Source of the DNA: Opitutus sp. GAS368
GTDB taxonomy: Bacteria; Verrucomicrobiota; Verrucomicrobiia; Opitutales; Opitutaceae
Assembly (NCBI GenBank): GCA_945906965.1
Contig: CAMDRP010000007.1
Span: forward strand, 1 to 64,000
Reading direction: 5' to 3'
DNA length: 64,000 nt
Of the stretch, positions 37,019 through 46,565 are shown one piece after another. How positions within the stretch are numbered: the stretch's first letter is position 1; each line of letters opens with the position of its first letter. Position numbers and translations under genes: made by a program. The notes under the pieces were generated by a model. The model saw only the letters and a list, made by a program, of their open reading frames with translations. It was not told where the DNA came from and did not search any database.

Positions 37019-40000
37019 GTGAGCTCCATTTTCTTCCGCCTTCTCTTCGCCGCGCTCCTCCTGCCGTTGGACGCCGCCCGAGCCACGACCACACCGTCCG
37101 CGCCACCCGAAGGTTTCACCGCCAAAGAACTCGCCCAAGGCCACACCGACGGCTCCCTCCTCGCCTTACCCCGCGTCCTCCATCGCGTCGGCGCCGATGC
37201 CGCCGAGAATCTTGAAGGTCGCCGCCTCATCCGAAAATTTTCTCGTTTCAACGACCTCCGTGTTCTCGCCCCTGCCGCCGGCGAAACTACCACTGAAGCC
37301 ATCACCCGCCTGCGCGCCACCGGCCGCTACGAATTCGTCGAGCCCGATTACCTCCTCCACGTCGACGCCACCCCCAACGACGCCCGCTTCACCACCCAGT
37401 GGTCCCTCGCCAACACCGGCCAAACCAACGGCGTCATCGGTGCCGACATCTCCGCTCTCGCTGCCTGGGACACCCTCACCGACGCCTCTTCCGTCATTGT
37501 AGCCGTCATTGATTCCGGCGCCCGACTCACCCACGCCGATCTCGCCCCCAATCTCTGGCGTAACCCCGCCCCCACCACCATCGGTGACCTCAATGGTATG
37601 CGCGCCACCAGCGCCCGCGGTACGATCACCAGCGGCGATCCCACCGACGACGAGGGCCATGGCTCCCACGTCGCCGGGATCATCGGTGCGGTCGGCAACA
37701 ACGGCAGCGCCGGCGCCGGCCTCACGGGCGTCGCCTGGAAAGTCCAGATCATGGCGCTCAAGTTCATCACCTCCGCTGGCACCGGGGCGACCTCCGATGC
37801 TGTCGCCTGCATCGACTACGCGATCGCTAACGGTGCCTCTATCATCAACGCCTCCTACGGCGAAACCGCCGGCAACTTCTCGCAATCTCAGTACCTCGCC
37901 ATCCGCCGCGCCCGCGACGCCGGTATCATCTTTGTCGCCGCCGCCGGCAACGAAGCCACCAATCTCGACCTCTCGCCTCACTATCCCGCCAGCTACAATC
38001 TCGACAACGTCATCGCCATCGGCGCCTCCGCCCGCCGCGACGAAGCCGCCGCCTATTCCAACTACGGCGCCACGGTCGAACTCTTCGCCCCCGGCTCCGA
38101 AATCCTCTCCCTCGGTTACACCTCCGACTCCGCCTCTGCCACCCTCAGCGGCACCTCCATGGCGGCGCCCCACATCGCTGGCGCCCTCGCCCTCCTCAAA
38201 ACCCGCTTCCCCGCCGATTCCCCCCGCCAACTCATCAACCGGCTCCTCCGCTCCGTCGACCGTCCTGCCACCCTCGCCGGCAAGTCTCAGACCAACGGCC
38301 GCCTCAACCTCGCCCGCGCCCTCACCTCCACCGACAACCGCCCGTTCAACGACGACTTCGCCTCCCGCGCCATCCTCACCTCCGACAACATCACCGCCCG
38401 CGCCGCCAACCCCGGCGCCACCCGCGAGACCGACGAGCCGCTCCCCGCCGGACTCGCCAACGGCTCCGGCTCCCTTTGGTGGCAATGGTCCACCAGCGTC
38501 GGCGGCACCGTCTCCATCAGCACCACGGCCGACACCACCTACGACACCGTCCTCGCCGTCCACACCGGCTCAACCCTCGCCGCGCTCACCCCCGTCGCCG
38601 CCAATGACGACGCCCCTGGCGGCACCAGCACCAACAGCCGCGTCACGTTCACCGCCATCCCCGGCGTAAATTATCAAATCGCCATCGAAGGCAAAAACGG
38701 CGCCACCGGCTTCGCCGTGCTCGACATCGCCACCATCCCCTTAAACGACGCCTTCGCCAACGCCCTCACCCTCTCCGGCCCCACCGCCCTTATCGTCACC
38801 ACCAACAAAGGCGCCGCCCGCGAAGCCGGCGAACCCCGCATCCTCAACAACGCCGGCGGCACTTCCCTTTGGTATCAATGGACCGCGCCCACCACCGGCC
38901 GCTACCAATTCTCCGTCTACAGCAAGGACGTCGACCCCTTTCTAGCCATCTACACCGGCTCCACGCTCTCCAACCTCACCCTCGTCGCCGCCAACGACAG
39001 CGACCGCTCCGACTCCGCCAACACCTCCGCCCTCGTTACCCTCGAAGCCACCGCCGGCGTCACCTACCGCATCGCCCTCGACGCCAAATCCGGCGCCGGT
39101 GCCCTCACTCTCACCCTCAACGACACCCTCTGGCAGGCCGCTGCCACCGACAGCGTCACCCCTTCACCCACCGTCGCCCCCGACGGCACCGTCTACGCCG
39201 GTAGCGCCGATAAAATCCTCTACGCCTTTAACCCCGACGGTTCCCAAAAATGGGCCTACCTCACCAGCGGCACCCTCGACAGCGCTTCCGCCGCCCTCGG
39301 CGCCGACGGCACCCTCTACGTCGGCTCCAACGACAGCATCGTCTACGCCCTCAAACCCGACGGCACCCTCCTCTGGTCCCAATCCCTCGATCCTGCCACC
39401 CGACCCGGCGCCTCCAACTCCATCGCCATTGCCGCTGACGGCACCCTCTACCTCAAAGCCTCCGACGGCTACGTCTACGCTCTCAACCCCACCGACGGCT
39501 CCCGCAAATGGCGTGCCTCCATCAACGCCCCCGATAGCTCCCACTACGGCAGCCCCAGCGTCGCCGCCGACGGCACCATTTATTGCGGCTCCTCCGACAA
39601 CAGCCTCTACGCCCTCAACCCCGACGGCTCCAAAAAATGGACCTTCACTCCCGCCACCGCCGACGGCGGCATCTATTCCCCGCCCGCCATCGACGCCACG
39701 GGTAACCTCTATTTCACCACCCTCACCGGCGCCATCTACTCCGTCAGCGCCACCGGCACCCAGCGCTGGCGCTTCACCTCAGGTGGCAACTGTTCGTCTT
39801 CGCCCGCCCTGAGCGCCGACGGCGCCACGCTCTACTACGGCGGCTACGATAAAAAACTCTACGCCCTCGCCACCGCCACCGGCGCCCTCCGCTGGACCGC
39901 CCCACTCGGGAACGAAGTCCGCGCCAGCTCCCCCGCCATCGACGCCAACGGCGTCATCTACATCGGTTGCTACGATAAAAAACTCTACGCCATCAACCCC

Positions 40001-41245
40001 GATGGCTCCCTCAAACGCACCTGGGCCACCGCCGAATTCATCCGCTCCTCCCCCGCCATCGCCGGCACCACGCTGTACGTCGGCAGCAACGACCACAAAC
40101 TCTACGCCATCAACCTCGGCGTCTCCGCCGCCGGCGGCCCCTGGCCCCAATACCGCGCCAACGCCCGCCGCCTTGGCCGCGCCGTCAACGAATCCCTCGC
40201 CATCACCGCCGAACCCAGCCCCGTCGTCGTCACGGCGGGCACCTCCGCCAGCTTCAGCGTCACCGCCACCGGCACCGGCCCGCTGGGCTATCAATGGTTC
40301 AAAGCCGGCATCGCCCTCCCCGGCGCCACCAACGCCACCCTCGATTTACCCGCCGTGACCAGCGCCCAAGCTGGCAGTTACACCGTCCGCGTCACTGGCC
40401 CCCAAGGTAGCGTTACCAGCGCCGCCGCCCTTCTTACCGTCAACGCCGCCCCCACCGGCCTCACCAACCGCCTCAGCAACGTCTCCGTTCGCACCGCCCT
40501 CGCCGCCGACCAAATCCTCATCGTCGGCCTCACTATGACCGGCGGAAGAAAAGACCTCCTCCTCCGCGCCGCCGGCCCCTCCCTCAGCACCTTCGGCGTC
40601 GCCAACCCAATGCCCGACCCAAGACTCGCCCTCTACAACGGCGCCACCCGCACCGCCACCAACGACAACTGGGCCGGCGACCCCGTCGTCCTCGCCGCCA
40701 ACCTCGCCCAAGGCGCTTTCCCCTTCCTCGGCACCACCAGCCTCGACGCGGCTCTCGTCGCCAACATCGAAGGCGGCCGCACCCTTCAAGTCTCTGGCCC
40801 AAACGCCGGCACGGTCATCGTCGAAGCCTACGACGCCGGCACCGTCACCGGCAACACCACCCGCCTCACCAACCTCTCCGCCCGCAACCAAGTCGGCACC
40901 GGCGCCAATATCCTCATCGCCGGCTTCACCCTCACCGGCTCGGGCACCAAAACCGTCCTCCTGCGCGCCGTCGGCCCGGGCCTCACTCGCTTCGGCGTCA
41001 GCAACACCCTCGCCGATCCCAAACTCGCCCTCTATAATTCTTCCTCCGAAAAAATCGCGGAAAACGACACGTGGTCGTCCGCGCTCACCTCAACCTTCTC
41101 CGCCGTCGGCGCCTTCAGTATTACCGCCGGCAGCAAAGACGCCGCGCTCCTCGTAACGCTCGCCCCCGGCGGCTACACCGTCCAAGTCTCCGGCACCAAC
41201 GCCACCACCGGCCAAGCCATCGTCGAGATCTACGAAGTCCCGTAA
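37019..41245 (+). CDS. Large secreted S8 (subtilisin-like) serine peptidase with PQQ-type propeller, Ig-like domain and tandem C-terminal repeat domain
   Basis: Asp (VIAVIDSGARLTHADL), His (DEGHGSHVAGIIGAVG), Ser (LSGTSMAAPHIAGALALLK) motifs; repeated LYALNPDGSKKW blades; Ig-like YQWFKAG...TVRVTGPQG. Confidence 0.92.
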   Translation: MSSIFFRLLFAALLLPLDAARATTTPSAPPEGFTAKELAQGHTDGSLLALPRVLHRVGADAAENLEGRRLIRKFSRFNDLRVLAPAAGETTTEAITRLRATGRYEFVEPDYLLHVDATPNDARFTTQWSLANTGQTNGVIGADISALAAWDTLTDASSVIVAVIDSGARLTHADLAPNLWRNPAPTTIGDLNGMRATSARGTITSGDPTDDEGHGSHVAGIIGAVGNNGSAGAGLTGVAWKVQIMALKFITSAGTGATSDAVACIDYAIANGASIINASYGETAGNFSQSQYLAIRRARDAGIIFVAAAGNEATNLDLSPHYPASYNLDNVIAIGASARRDEAAAYSNYGATVELFAPGSEILSLGYTSDSASATLSGTSMAAPHIAGALALLKTRFPADSPRQLINRLLRSVDRPATLAGKSQTNGRLNLARALTSTDNRPFNDDFASRAILTSDNITARAANPGATRETDEPLPAGLANGSGSLWWQWSTSVGGTVSISTTADTTYDTVLAVHTGSTLAALTPVAANDDAPGGTSTNSRVTFTAIPGVNYQIAIEGKNGATGFAVLDIATIPLNDAFANALTLSGPTALIVTTNKGAAREAGEPRILNNAGGTSLWYQWTAPTTGRYQFSVYSKDVDPFLAIYTGSTLSNLTLVAANDSDRSDSANTSALVTLEATAGVTYRIALDAKSGAGALTLTLNDTLWQAAATDSVTPSPTVAPDGTVYAGSADKILYAFNPDGSQKWAYLTSGTLDSASAALGADGTLYVGSNDSIVYALKPDGTLLWSQSLDPATRPGASNSIAIAADGTLYLKASDGYVYALNPTDGSRKWRASINAPDSSHYGSPSVAADGTIYCGSSDNSLYALNPDGSKKWTFTPATADGGIYSPPAIDATGNLYFTTLTGAIYSVSATGTQRWRFTSGGNCSSSPALSADGATLYYGGYDKKLYALATATGALRWTAPLGNEVRASSPAIDANGVIYIGCYDKKLYAINPDGSLKRTWATAEFIRSSPAIAGTTLYVGSNDHKLYAINLGVSAAGGPWPQYRANARRLGRAVNESLAITAEPSPVVVTAGTSASFSVTATGTGPLGYQWFKAGIALPGATNATLDLPAVTSAQAGSYTVRVTGPQGSVTSAAALLTVNAAPTGLTNRLSNVSVRTALAADQILIVGLTMTGGRKDLLLRAAGPSLSTFGVANPMPDPRLALYNGATRTATNDNWAGDPVVLAANLAQGAFPFLGTTSLDAALVANIEGGRTLQVSGPNAGTVIVEAYDAGTVTGNTTRLTNLSARNQVGTGANILIAGFTLTGSGTKTVLLRAVGPGLTRFGVSNTLADPKLALYNSSSEKIAENDTWSSALTSTFSAVGAFSITAGSKDAALLVTLAPGGYTVQVSGTNATTGQAIVEIYEVP

Positions 41246-41316
41246 CTTCGACGAATCACCCCGCTCGCACCGCTTTCGGGCTTTACCGGCTTTGCCCGCG
41301 CCGCCTCAATCAGACC

Positions 41317-41868
41317 GTGGCTACGCCCAAAACCATCGGCGCCGATGATATTCACGCCGCCATTCACCAAATCGCCGCGTCCATCGCCGAACGCCATCGC
41401 GCCGGCGATCGCTTGATTCTTCTCGGCATCGCCAACGGTGGCATTCCTCTCGCCCGCCGGCTCACCGCCCGCCTCGCCACGCTCAGTCCGCGGCTCGCCG
41501 CCAAATCTGGCTCCATCGACATCTCGTTTCACCGCGACGACATCGGCCGCAATCCCATCCCAAAAGAATTCACGCCCACCGTTCTGCCCGCCGACGTCAA
41601 CGGCGCCCGGGTGATTCTCGTCGACGACGTCCTCTTCTCCGGCCGCACGGTCAAAGCCGCCCTCGATGAGCTCTTCGATCACGGCCGCCCCGCCAAAGTC
41701 GAACTCGCCGTCCTCGTCGATCGCGGCCACCACCTCATGCCCGTCGCTGCCGATTACGTCGGGCTCCAACTCACCACCACCGCCGCTGAAAAAGTCGTCG
41801 TTCTCCTCGACGAAACCACCCCGACGCGCGACCGCATCACCGTCGGCACCGCCGCTGCGGTGAAGTAA
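41317..41868 (+). CDS. pyrR: Bifunctional pyr operon regulator / uracil phosphoribosyltransferase
   Basis: LILLGIANGGIPLARRL...SIDISFHRDDIG...VNGARVILVDDVLFSGRTVKAALDEL; GTG start at 41317; directly upstream of pyrB. Confidence 0.93.
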   Translation: MATPKTIGADDIHAAIHQIAASIAERHRAGDRLILLGIANGGIPLARRLTARLATLSPRLAAKSGSIDISFHRDDIGRNPIPKEFTPTVLPADVNGARVILVDDVLFSGRTVKAALDELFDHGRPAKVELAVLVDRGHHLMPVAADYVGLQLTTTAAEKVVVLLDETTPTRDRITVGTAAAVK

Positions 41869-41891
41869 TTTTTTTCTTTAATTTTTCTCCC

Positions 41892-42839
41892 ATGCCCTGG
41901 ACCCGCCGCCACCTCCTCACCATCGAGGAACTTTCCCTCGCCGAAATCGGCCAGATCCACGTCACCGCTACGGCCTTCAAAAAAATCCTCGGCCGTAGCG
42001 TGAAAAAAGTCCCCGCCCTCCGCGGTAAGACCATCGTGAATCTCTTCCTCGAGCCCAGCACGCGTACGCGCATGGCCTTCGACATGGCCGCGAAGCGCTT
42101 GAGCGCCGACGTCATCTCCCTCGACGGCGCCAGCTCCAGCACCACCAAAGGCGAAACCCTCCGCGACACCGCGGAAAATATCCGCGCGCTCGGCGCCGAC
42201 ATGATCATTTTGCGCCACGCCGCCGCCGGCTCGCCGCTGTACCTCTCCAAGTTTCTCGACATCCCCGTCATCAACGCGGGCGACGGCGCCCACGAGCATC
42301 CCACACAGGGGCTCCTCGACACGTTCACGATGCTCGAGCACCTCGGCTCCTTGAAGGGCCGCAAGGTCGTCATCCTCGGCGACATTCTCTTCAGCCGCGT
42401 CGCCCGCTCCAACATCCACGCCCTCACCAAACTCGGCGCCGCCGTCACGCTCGTCGGCCCGTCCACGCTCGTACCCCACTGGTTCACCGATCTCGGCGTG
42501 AAAGTTTCCCACGATCTCCGCAGCGCCCTCGCCGATGCCGAGGTTGTCATGCTGCTGCGCATCCAGCACGAGCGCCAATCCAGCGGCCACTTCCCCTCGC
42601 TCGGGGAATACACGAGCATGTTTGGCCTCAACAAAACTCGCGCCAGCTGGCTCAACCCCAAGGCCATCATCATGCACCCCGGCCCCATCAACCGCGGCGT
42701 CGAGATCGACAGCGAACTCGCCGACGGCGACCGCAGCGTGATTCTCGAACAAGTCACCAACGGCATCGCCGTGCGTATGGCCGTTTTGTACCTCTGCTCC
42801 GGTGGCCAACCCGAATCCGTGATGCCCGCCACTGCTTAA
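41892..42839 (+). CDS. pyrB: Aspartate carbamoyltransferase catalytic subunit
   Basis: NLFLEPSTRTRMAFDMAAKRLSADVISL, NAGDGAHEHPTQGLLDTFTM, IMHPGPINRGVEI. Confidence 0.97.
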   Translation: MPWTRRHLLTIEELSLAEIGQIHVTATAFKKILGRSVKKVPALRGKTIVNLFLEPSTRTRMAFDMAAKRLSADVISLDGASSSTTKGETLRDTAENIRALGADMIILRHAAAGSPLYLSKFLDIPVINAGDGAHEHPTQGLLDTFTMLEHLGSLKGRKVVILGDILFSRVARSNIHALTKLGAAVTLVGPSTLVPHWFTDLGVKVSHDLRSALADAEVVMLLRIQHERQSSGHFPSLGEYTSMFGLNKTRASWLNPKAIIMHPGPINRGVEIDSELADGDRSVILEQVTNGIAVRMAVLYLCSGGQPESVMPATA

Positions 42840-42876
42840 ACCGTCCGCCCTTTTCACGCCGCACCCGCCTGACGCC

Positions 42877-44166
42877 ATGTCCACTTTCTGGATTCAAAAC
42901 GCCCGCATCATCGACCCCGTCGCCAAACGCGACGCCGTCGGCGACCTCTATATTTCCGACGGTAAATTCGTCGCCACGCTTTCCGCCACCGCCAAAAAAC
43001 GCGCCAAAAAAATCGACGCCACCGGCCTGGTTGCCTGCCCCGGCCTAATCGACGTTCACGTCCACTTCCGCGAACCGGGCCAGACGCACAAAGAAACCAT
43101 CGCCACCGGCTCCCGCGCCGCCGCCGCCGGCGGTTTCACTACGGTCGTGTGCATGCCCAACACCGCCCCCGTTGCCGACAACGCCGGCACCATTCAGCTC
43201 ATCAACGACTCCGTCCGCCGCGACGCCGTCGTGCGTGTCCTCCCCACCGGCTGCATCACCGTTGGGATGAAAGGCGAAGCCCTTGCGCCCATCGGCTCCC
43301 TCAAGCGCGCCGGCGTCGTCGCCATCACTGACGACGGCGATTGCGTCCAGTCCAACGAACTCATGCGCCGCGCCTGCGAGTACGCCAAGATGTTCGACCT
43401 GCCGATCATGGACCACTGCCAGGATCACTCCATGACTGTCGGCGCGGTCATGAACGAAGGGGTTATGTCCACGCGCCTCGGCCTGCGCGGTTGGCCCAAC
43501 GCCGCCGAAGACCTCATCGTCGCCCGCAACGCCATCCTGTCCGAACACACCGGCGCACACATCCACCTCCAACACATTTCCTCGCGCCACTCCGTCGACA
43601 TCATCCGTCGCGCCAAAGCCCGCGGCGTAAAAATCACTGCTGAGGCCACACCGCACCACATCGCCCTGACCGACGAATCCCTCGCGACCTACGACACGCA
43701 TTTTAAGATGAACCCGCCGCTGCGCACTGAGGAAGACCGGCGCGCCATCATCGCCGGCCTCCGCGACGGCACGATCGACATCATCGCCACCGACCACGCC
43801 CCGCACACCGACTACGAGAAAGACAAAGAATTCGACTTCGCGCCCAACGGCATCCTCGGCCTTGAAACCGCGCTCCCCGTTACTCTCGCCGTTCTCGTCC
43901 GCCAGGAAAAATTTAAGCTGCCCTTCGTGATCGACCTCATGACGCGCCGCCCCGCTCAGCTCCTCGGTCTGCCCGCCGGCACGCTTGCCGCAGGTGCCGC
44001 CGCTGACCTCTGCCTTTTCAATCCCAACGAAGACTGGACCTACAACGCCAAAGCCGGCTTCAGCAAATCCAGCAATTCTCCTTGGCACGGCGCCACGCTC
44101 ACCGGCCGCGTCAAGACCACCTTCGTCGACGGGAAAATCGTCTTCGCGCAGGGTAAGATCCTCTAA
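42877..44166 (+). CDS. pyrC: Dihydroorotase
   Basis: VACPGLIDVHVHFREPGQTHKETIATGSRAAAAGGFTTVVCMPNT, IDIIATDHAPH. Confidence 0.96.
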   Translation: MSTFWIQNARIIDPVAKRDAVGDLYISDGKFVATLSATAKKRAKKIDATGLVACPGLIDVHVHFREPGQTHKETIATGSRAAAAGGFTTVVCMPNTAPVADNAGTIQLINDSVRRDAVVRVLPTGCITVGMKGEALAPIGSLKRAGVVAITDDGDCVQSNELMRRACEYAKMFDLPIMDHCQDHSMTVGAVMNEGVMSTRLGLRGWPNAAEDLIVARNAILSEHTGAHIHLQHISSRHSVDIIRRAKARGVKITAEATPHHIALTDESLATYDTHFKMNPPLRTEEDRRAIIAGLRDGTIDIIATDHAPHTDYEKDKEFDFAPNGILGLETALPVTLAVLVRQEKFKLPFVIDLMTRRPAQLLGLPAGTLAAGAAADLCLFNPNEDWTYNAKAGFSKSSNSPWHGATLTGRVKTTFVDGKIVFAQGKIL

Positions 44167-44237
44167 AATTTCGCGCCCGAGTTCGCCCGCCGCCACCCAA
44201 ATCTAGCTCAATGGGCTAGGCCCGCGAGCTTGCTCGC

Positions 44238-45083
44238 GTGACCATTTTCCTGCGCAATCACGCGCACATGCCCGCCCTCTCCGCCCAGATCGCCGTCGGC
44301 CTCGAACTTGCACTGCTCCTCAGCGGCGCATGGCTACTCTGGCGACTTATCCTCAGCCCCGCCGCCCGCGCCGAGCGCCCCGCCCCGCTTCTTGGGACCT
44401 GGGAAATTTCCCTCACCGATTTTCTCCTCTATCTTTGGTGCGTGATCATCGGCGGCCTCATCTGCCAAGTCGGCCTCACCCAGCTCCTCAAGCACGCCAA
44501 CCTAACCTCGACCCAGCGTCTCATCTACGTCGGCGGCGGTTTTCAGTTCGGCATGTTGGCCGGCATCGCTTTTTTCCGGCTCATCCTGCAGCGCCGCGTC
44601 GTCACGCCTGATGCGCCTGGGACGCTCCACCCCGCGCTCAGCGGCCTCGCCACGTTTCTTATTTCTCTGCCGATTCTAACGGTCGTCAGCGCGATCTGGC
44701 AATTTATCCTCAAGTACTGCGGCATCGTCGCTGAAAAACAGGATCTCATCGCCATGTTCGCCGACGCCAAATCGCCCGCCTTGCTCGCGTTCATGATTTT
44801 GTTGGCGATCGTGATCGCGCCGATCACGGAAGAGCTCCTGTTTCGGGCCGGCATTTTCCGCTACGTGCGCACGCGCCTCCCGCGCTGGGTCGCGCTGCTG
44901 ATTCCGTCCGTTCTCTTTGGCGCTCTCCACGGCAACCTCGCCAGCTTCGCCCCGCTCGTCGCCCTCGGCGTGGTGTTCTCCCTCGCCTACGCCCGCACCG
45001 GCCGCATCGCCACCACGATCGTCGCGCACGGGCTTTTCAACTTAAACACCATCGTTCTCATCCTCTCCGGCGTGACGGTGTGA
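44238..45083 (+). CDS. CPBP-family intramembrane metalloprotease
   Basis: APITEELLFRAGIFRYVRTRLPRWVALLIPSVLFGALHGNLASFAPL (EExxxR and HxxxN motifs). Start may be 44268. Confidence 0.9.
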   Translation: MTIFLRNHAHMPALSAQIAVGLELALLLSGAWLLWRLILSPAARAERPAPLLGTWEISLTDFLLYLWCVIIGGLICQVGLTQLLKHANLTSTQRLIYVGGGFQFGMLAGIAFFRLILQRRVVTPDAPGTLHPALSGLATFLISLPILTVVSAIWQFILKYCGIVAEKQDLIAMFADAKSPALLAFMILLAIVIAPITEELLFRAGIFRYVRTRLPRWVALLIPSVLFGALHGNLASFAPLVALGVVFSLAYARTGRIATTIVAHGLFNLNTIVLILSGVTV

Positions 45084-45122
45084 GGCTCTCCACCGAGCTC
45101 GCTGATTTTCTTCACGTCCGTT

Positions 45123-46070
45123 GTGGCTAAAAAAATTTCCAGTTCTCCCTTTGCTCGGAAAACCTCCGACTCCGTCGCCGCGCTCGGCGAGGAAAAACTC
45201 ATCGTCGCCATCCGGCGTTGGCTAGGCGACGCCTCGCCCCGCGCCCCTTTTGGGATCGGGGACGACTGCGCCGTGCTCCCCGCCGCACGCGGTCCGCAAC
45301 TCATCACCGTCGATCCCGTGATTTACGGCCGCCACTTCGACGCCTCAATTCCACCCCGTGCCGTAGGCGCCAAGCTCCTCAAGCGCAACCTCAGCGACCT
45401 CGCCGCCATGGGCGGTCGCCCCACCGCCGCCGTCCTCGCGCTCACGCTCGACCCGCGCACCCGCCTCGCCTGGCTCGAAGCTTTTTATCGCGGCCTCGCT
45501 GCCTGCGCCCGACGCTATGGCGTCCCCATCGTCGGCGGTGACATCGCCCAAGCCGATGGCGTGCTCGCCGCCAGCCTCACGCTCCTCGGGAGCGCAACCG
45601 GCCCACGCGTCGTCACGCGTACCGGCGCCCGGCGCGGTGACGCGCTCTACGTGACCGGCAACCTCGGTCGCAGCCTGCAGTCTGGACATCATTTCAAATT
45701 TTCACCGCGTCTCGCCGAAGGCGCTTGGCTCGCGCGTCAACCTGCAGTGCGCGCCATGATGGATGTCAGCGACGGCCTCGCCAAAGACCTCCACGCCCTT
45801 ACGCCCAGCGGCGCCGCCCCCGCCCTCGACGCCGTCACGTTGCCGCTCCGCCGCGGCGCCGATCTCCGCGCCGCCCTCACCGACGGCGAGGACTACGAAC
45901 TTGTCTTCGCCCTCGCGGCCCGCGCCGATGCCCCCGCCTTCGCCGCCGCTTGGCGCCGCGCTTTTCCGCGCACGCGCCTCACGCGCATCGGCTATTTTGC
46001 CCGGCGCGGCGCGTTACCACCGAGCGCCCTTCGTCTCGATGCTTTTTCCGGCTATGAACATCTTCGATAA
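45123..46070 (+). CDS. thiL: Thiamine-monophosphate kinase
   Basis: GIGDDCAVLPA, DPVIYGRHFD, LKRNLSDLAAMGGRPTAAVLAL, VGGDIAQADGVLAASLTLLG, MMDVSDGLAKDLHAL. Confidence 0.95.
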   Translation: MAKKISSSPFARKTSDSVAALGEEKLIVAIRRWLGDASPRAPFGIGDDCAVLPAARGPQLITVDPVIYGRHFDASIPPRAVGAKLLKRNLSDLAAMGGRPTAAVLALTLDPRTRLAWLEAFYRGLAACARRYGVPIVGGDIAQADGVLAASLTLLGSATGPRVVTRTGARRGDALYVTGNLGRSLQSGHHFKFSPRLAEGAWLARQPAVRAMMDVSDGLAKDLHALTPSGAAPALDAVTLPLRRGADLRAALTDGEDYELVFALAARADAPAFAAAWRRAFPRTRLTRIGYFARRGALPPSALRLDAFSGYEHLR

Positions 46071-46488
46071 ACTCCGCGCCGGCATCACCACCGCCAGCGC
46101 CGATGCATCGCAAGCCATCGCCGCCGAGTTCGCCGCCGCCCTTCCGGAAACCTGCACGCTCGCGCTGCACGGCGATCTCGGCGTCGGCAAAACCACCTTC
46201 GTTCAAGGCCTCGCGCGCGGCTTCGGTATCACCGAAAACGTCACCAGTCCCACGTTTAACATCTACACGGTGCACCGCGGTCCAGCGCGCACGCTCGTCC
46301 ACCTCGACGCGTACCGCCTCGAAACCGCCGCGCAGATCGAGTCGCTCCTCCTCGAAGATTTCCTTAACCCACCTTGGTGCCTTGCCGTCGAGTGGCCGGA
46401 AAAAATCGCTGCTTGGATTCCCGCCAGCACGCTCCATCTCGACCTCGGTATCACCGCAGACGAGCACCACACCATCCGCCTGCGCTAA
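46054..46488 (+). CDS. tsaE: tRNA threonylcarbamoyladenosine biosynthesis ATPase
   Basis: LALHGDLGVGKTTFVQGLARGFGITENVTSPTFNIYTVH...LVHLDAYRLE...CLAVEWPEK; overlaps thiL by 17 bp. Confidence 0.94.
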   Translation: MNIFDKLRAGITTASADASQAIAAEFAAALPETCTLALHGDLGVGKTTFVQGLARGFGITENVTSPTFNIYTVHRGPARTLVHLDAYRLETAAQIESLLLEDFLNPPWCLAVEWPEKIAAWIPASTLHLDLGITADEHHTIRLR

Positions 46489-46497
46489 AACAAAAAA

Positions 46498-46522
46498 AGC
46501 CCGCGTCATCACGACGCGGGCT
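46498..46522. terminator. Bidirectional intrinsic terminator
   Basis: AAAAAAAGCCCGCGTCATCACGACGCGGGCTAAGAAAAA between convergent genes. Confidence 0.7.
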
Positions 46523-46565
46523 AAGAAAAACGGAGCGGCACCTCAAAGCGCGCCACTCGACTTGA

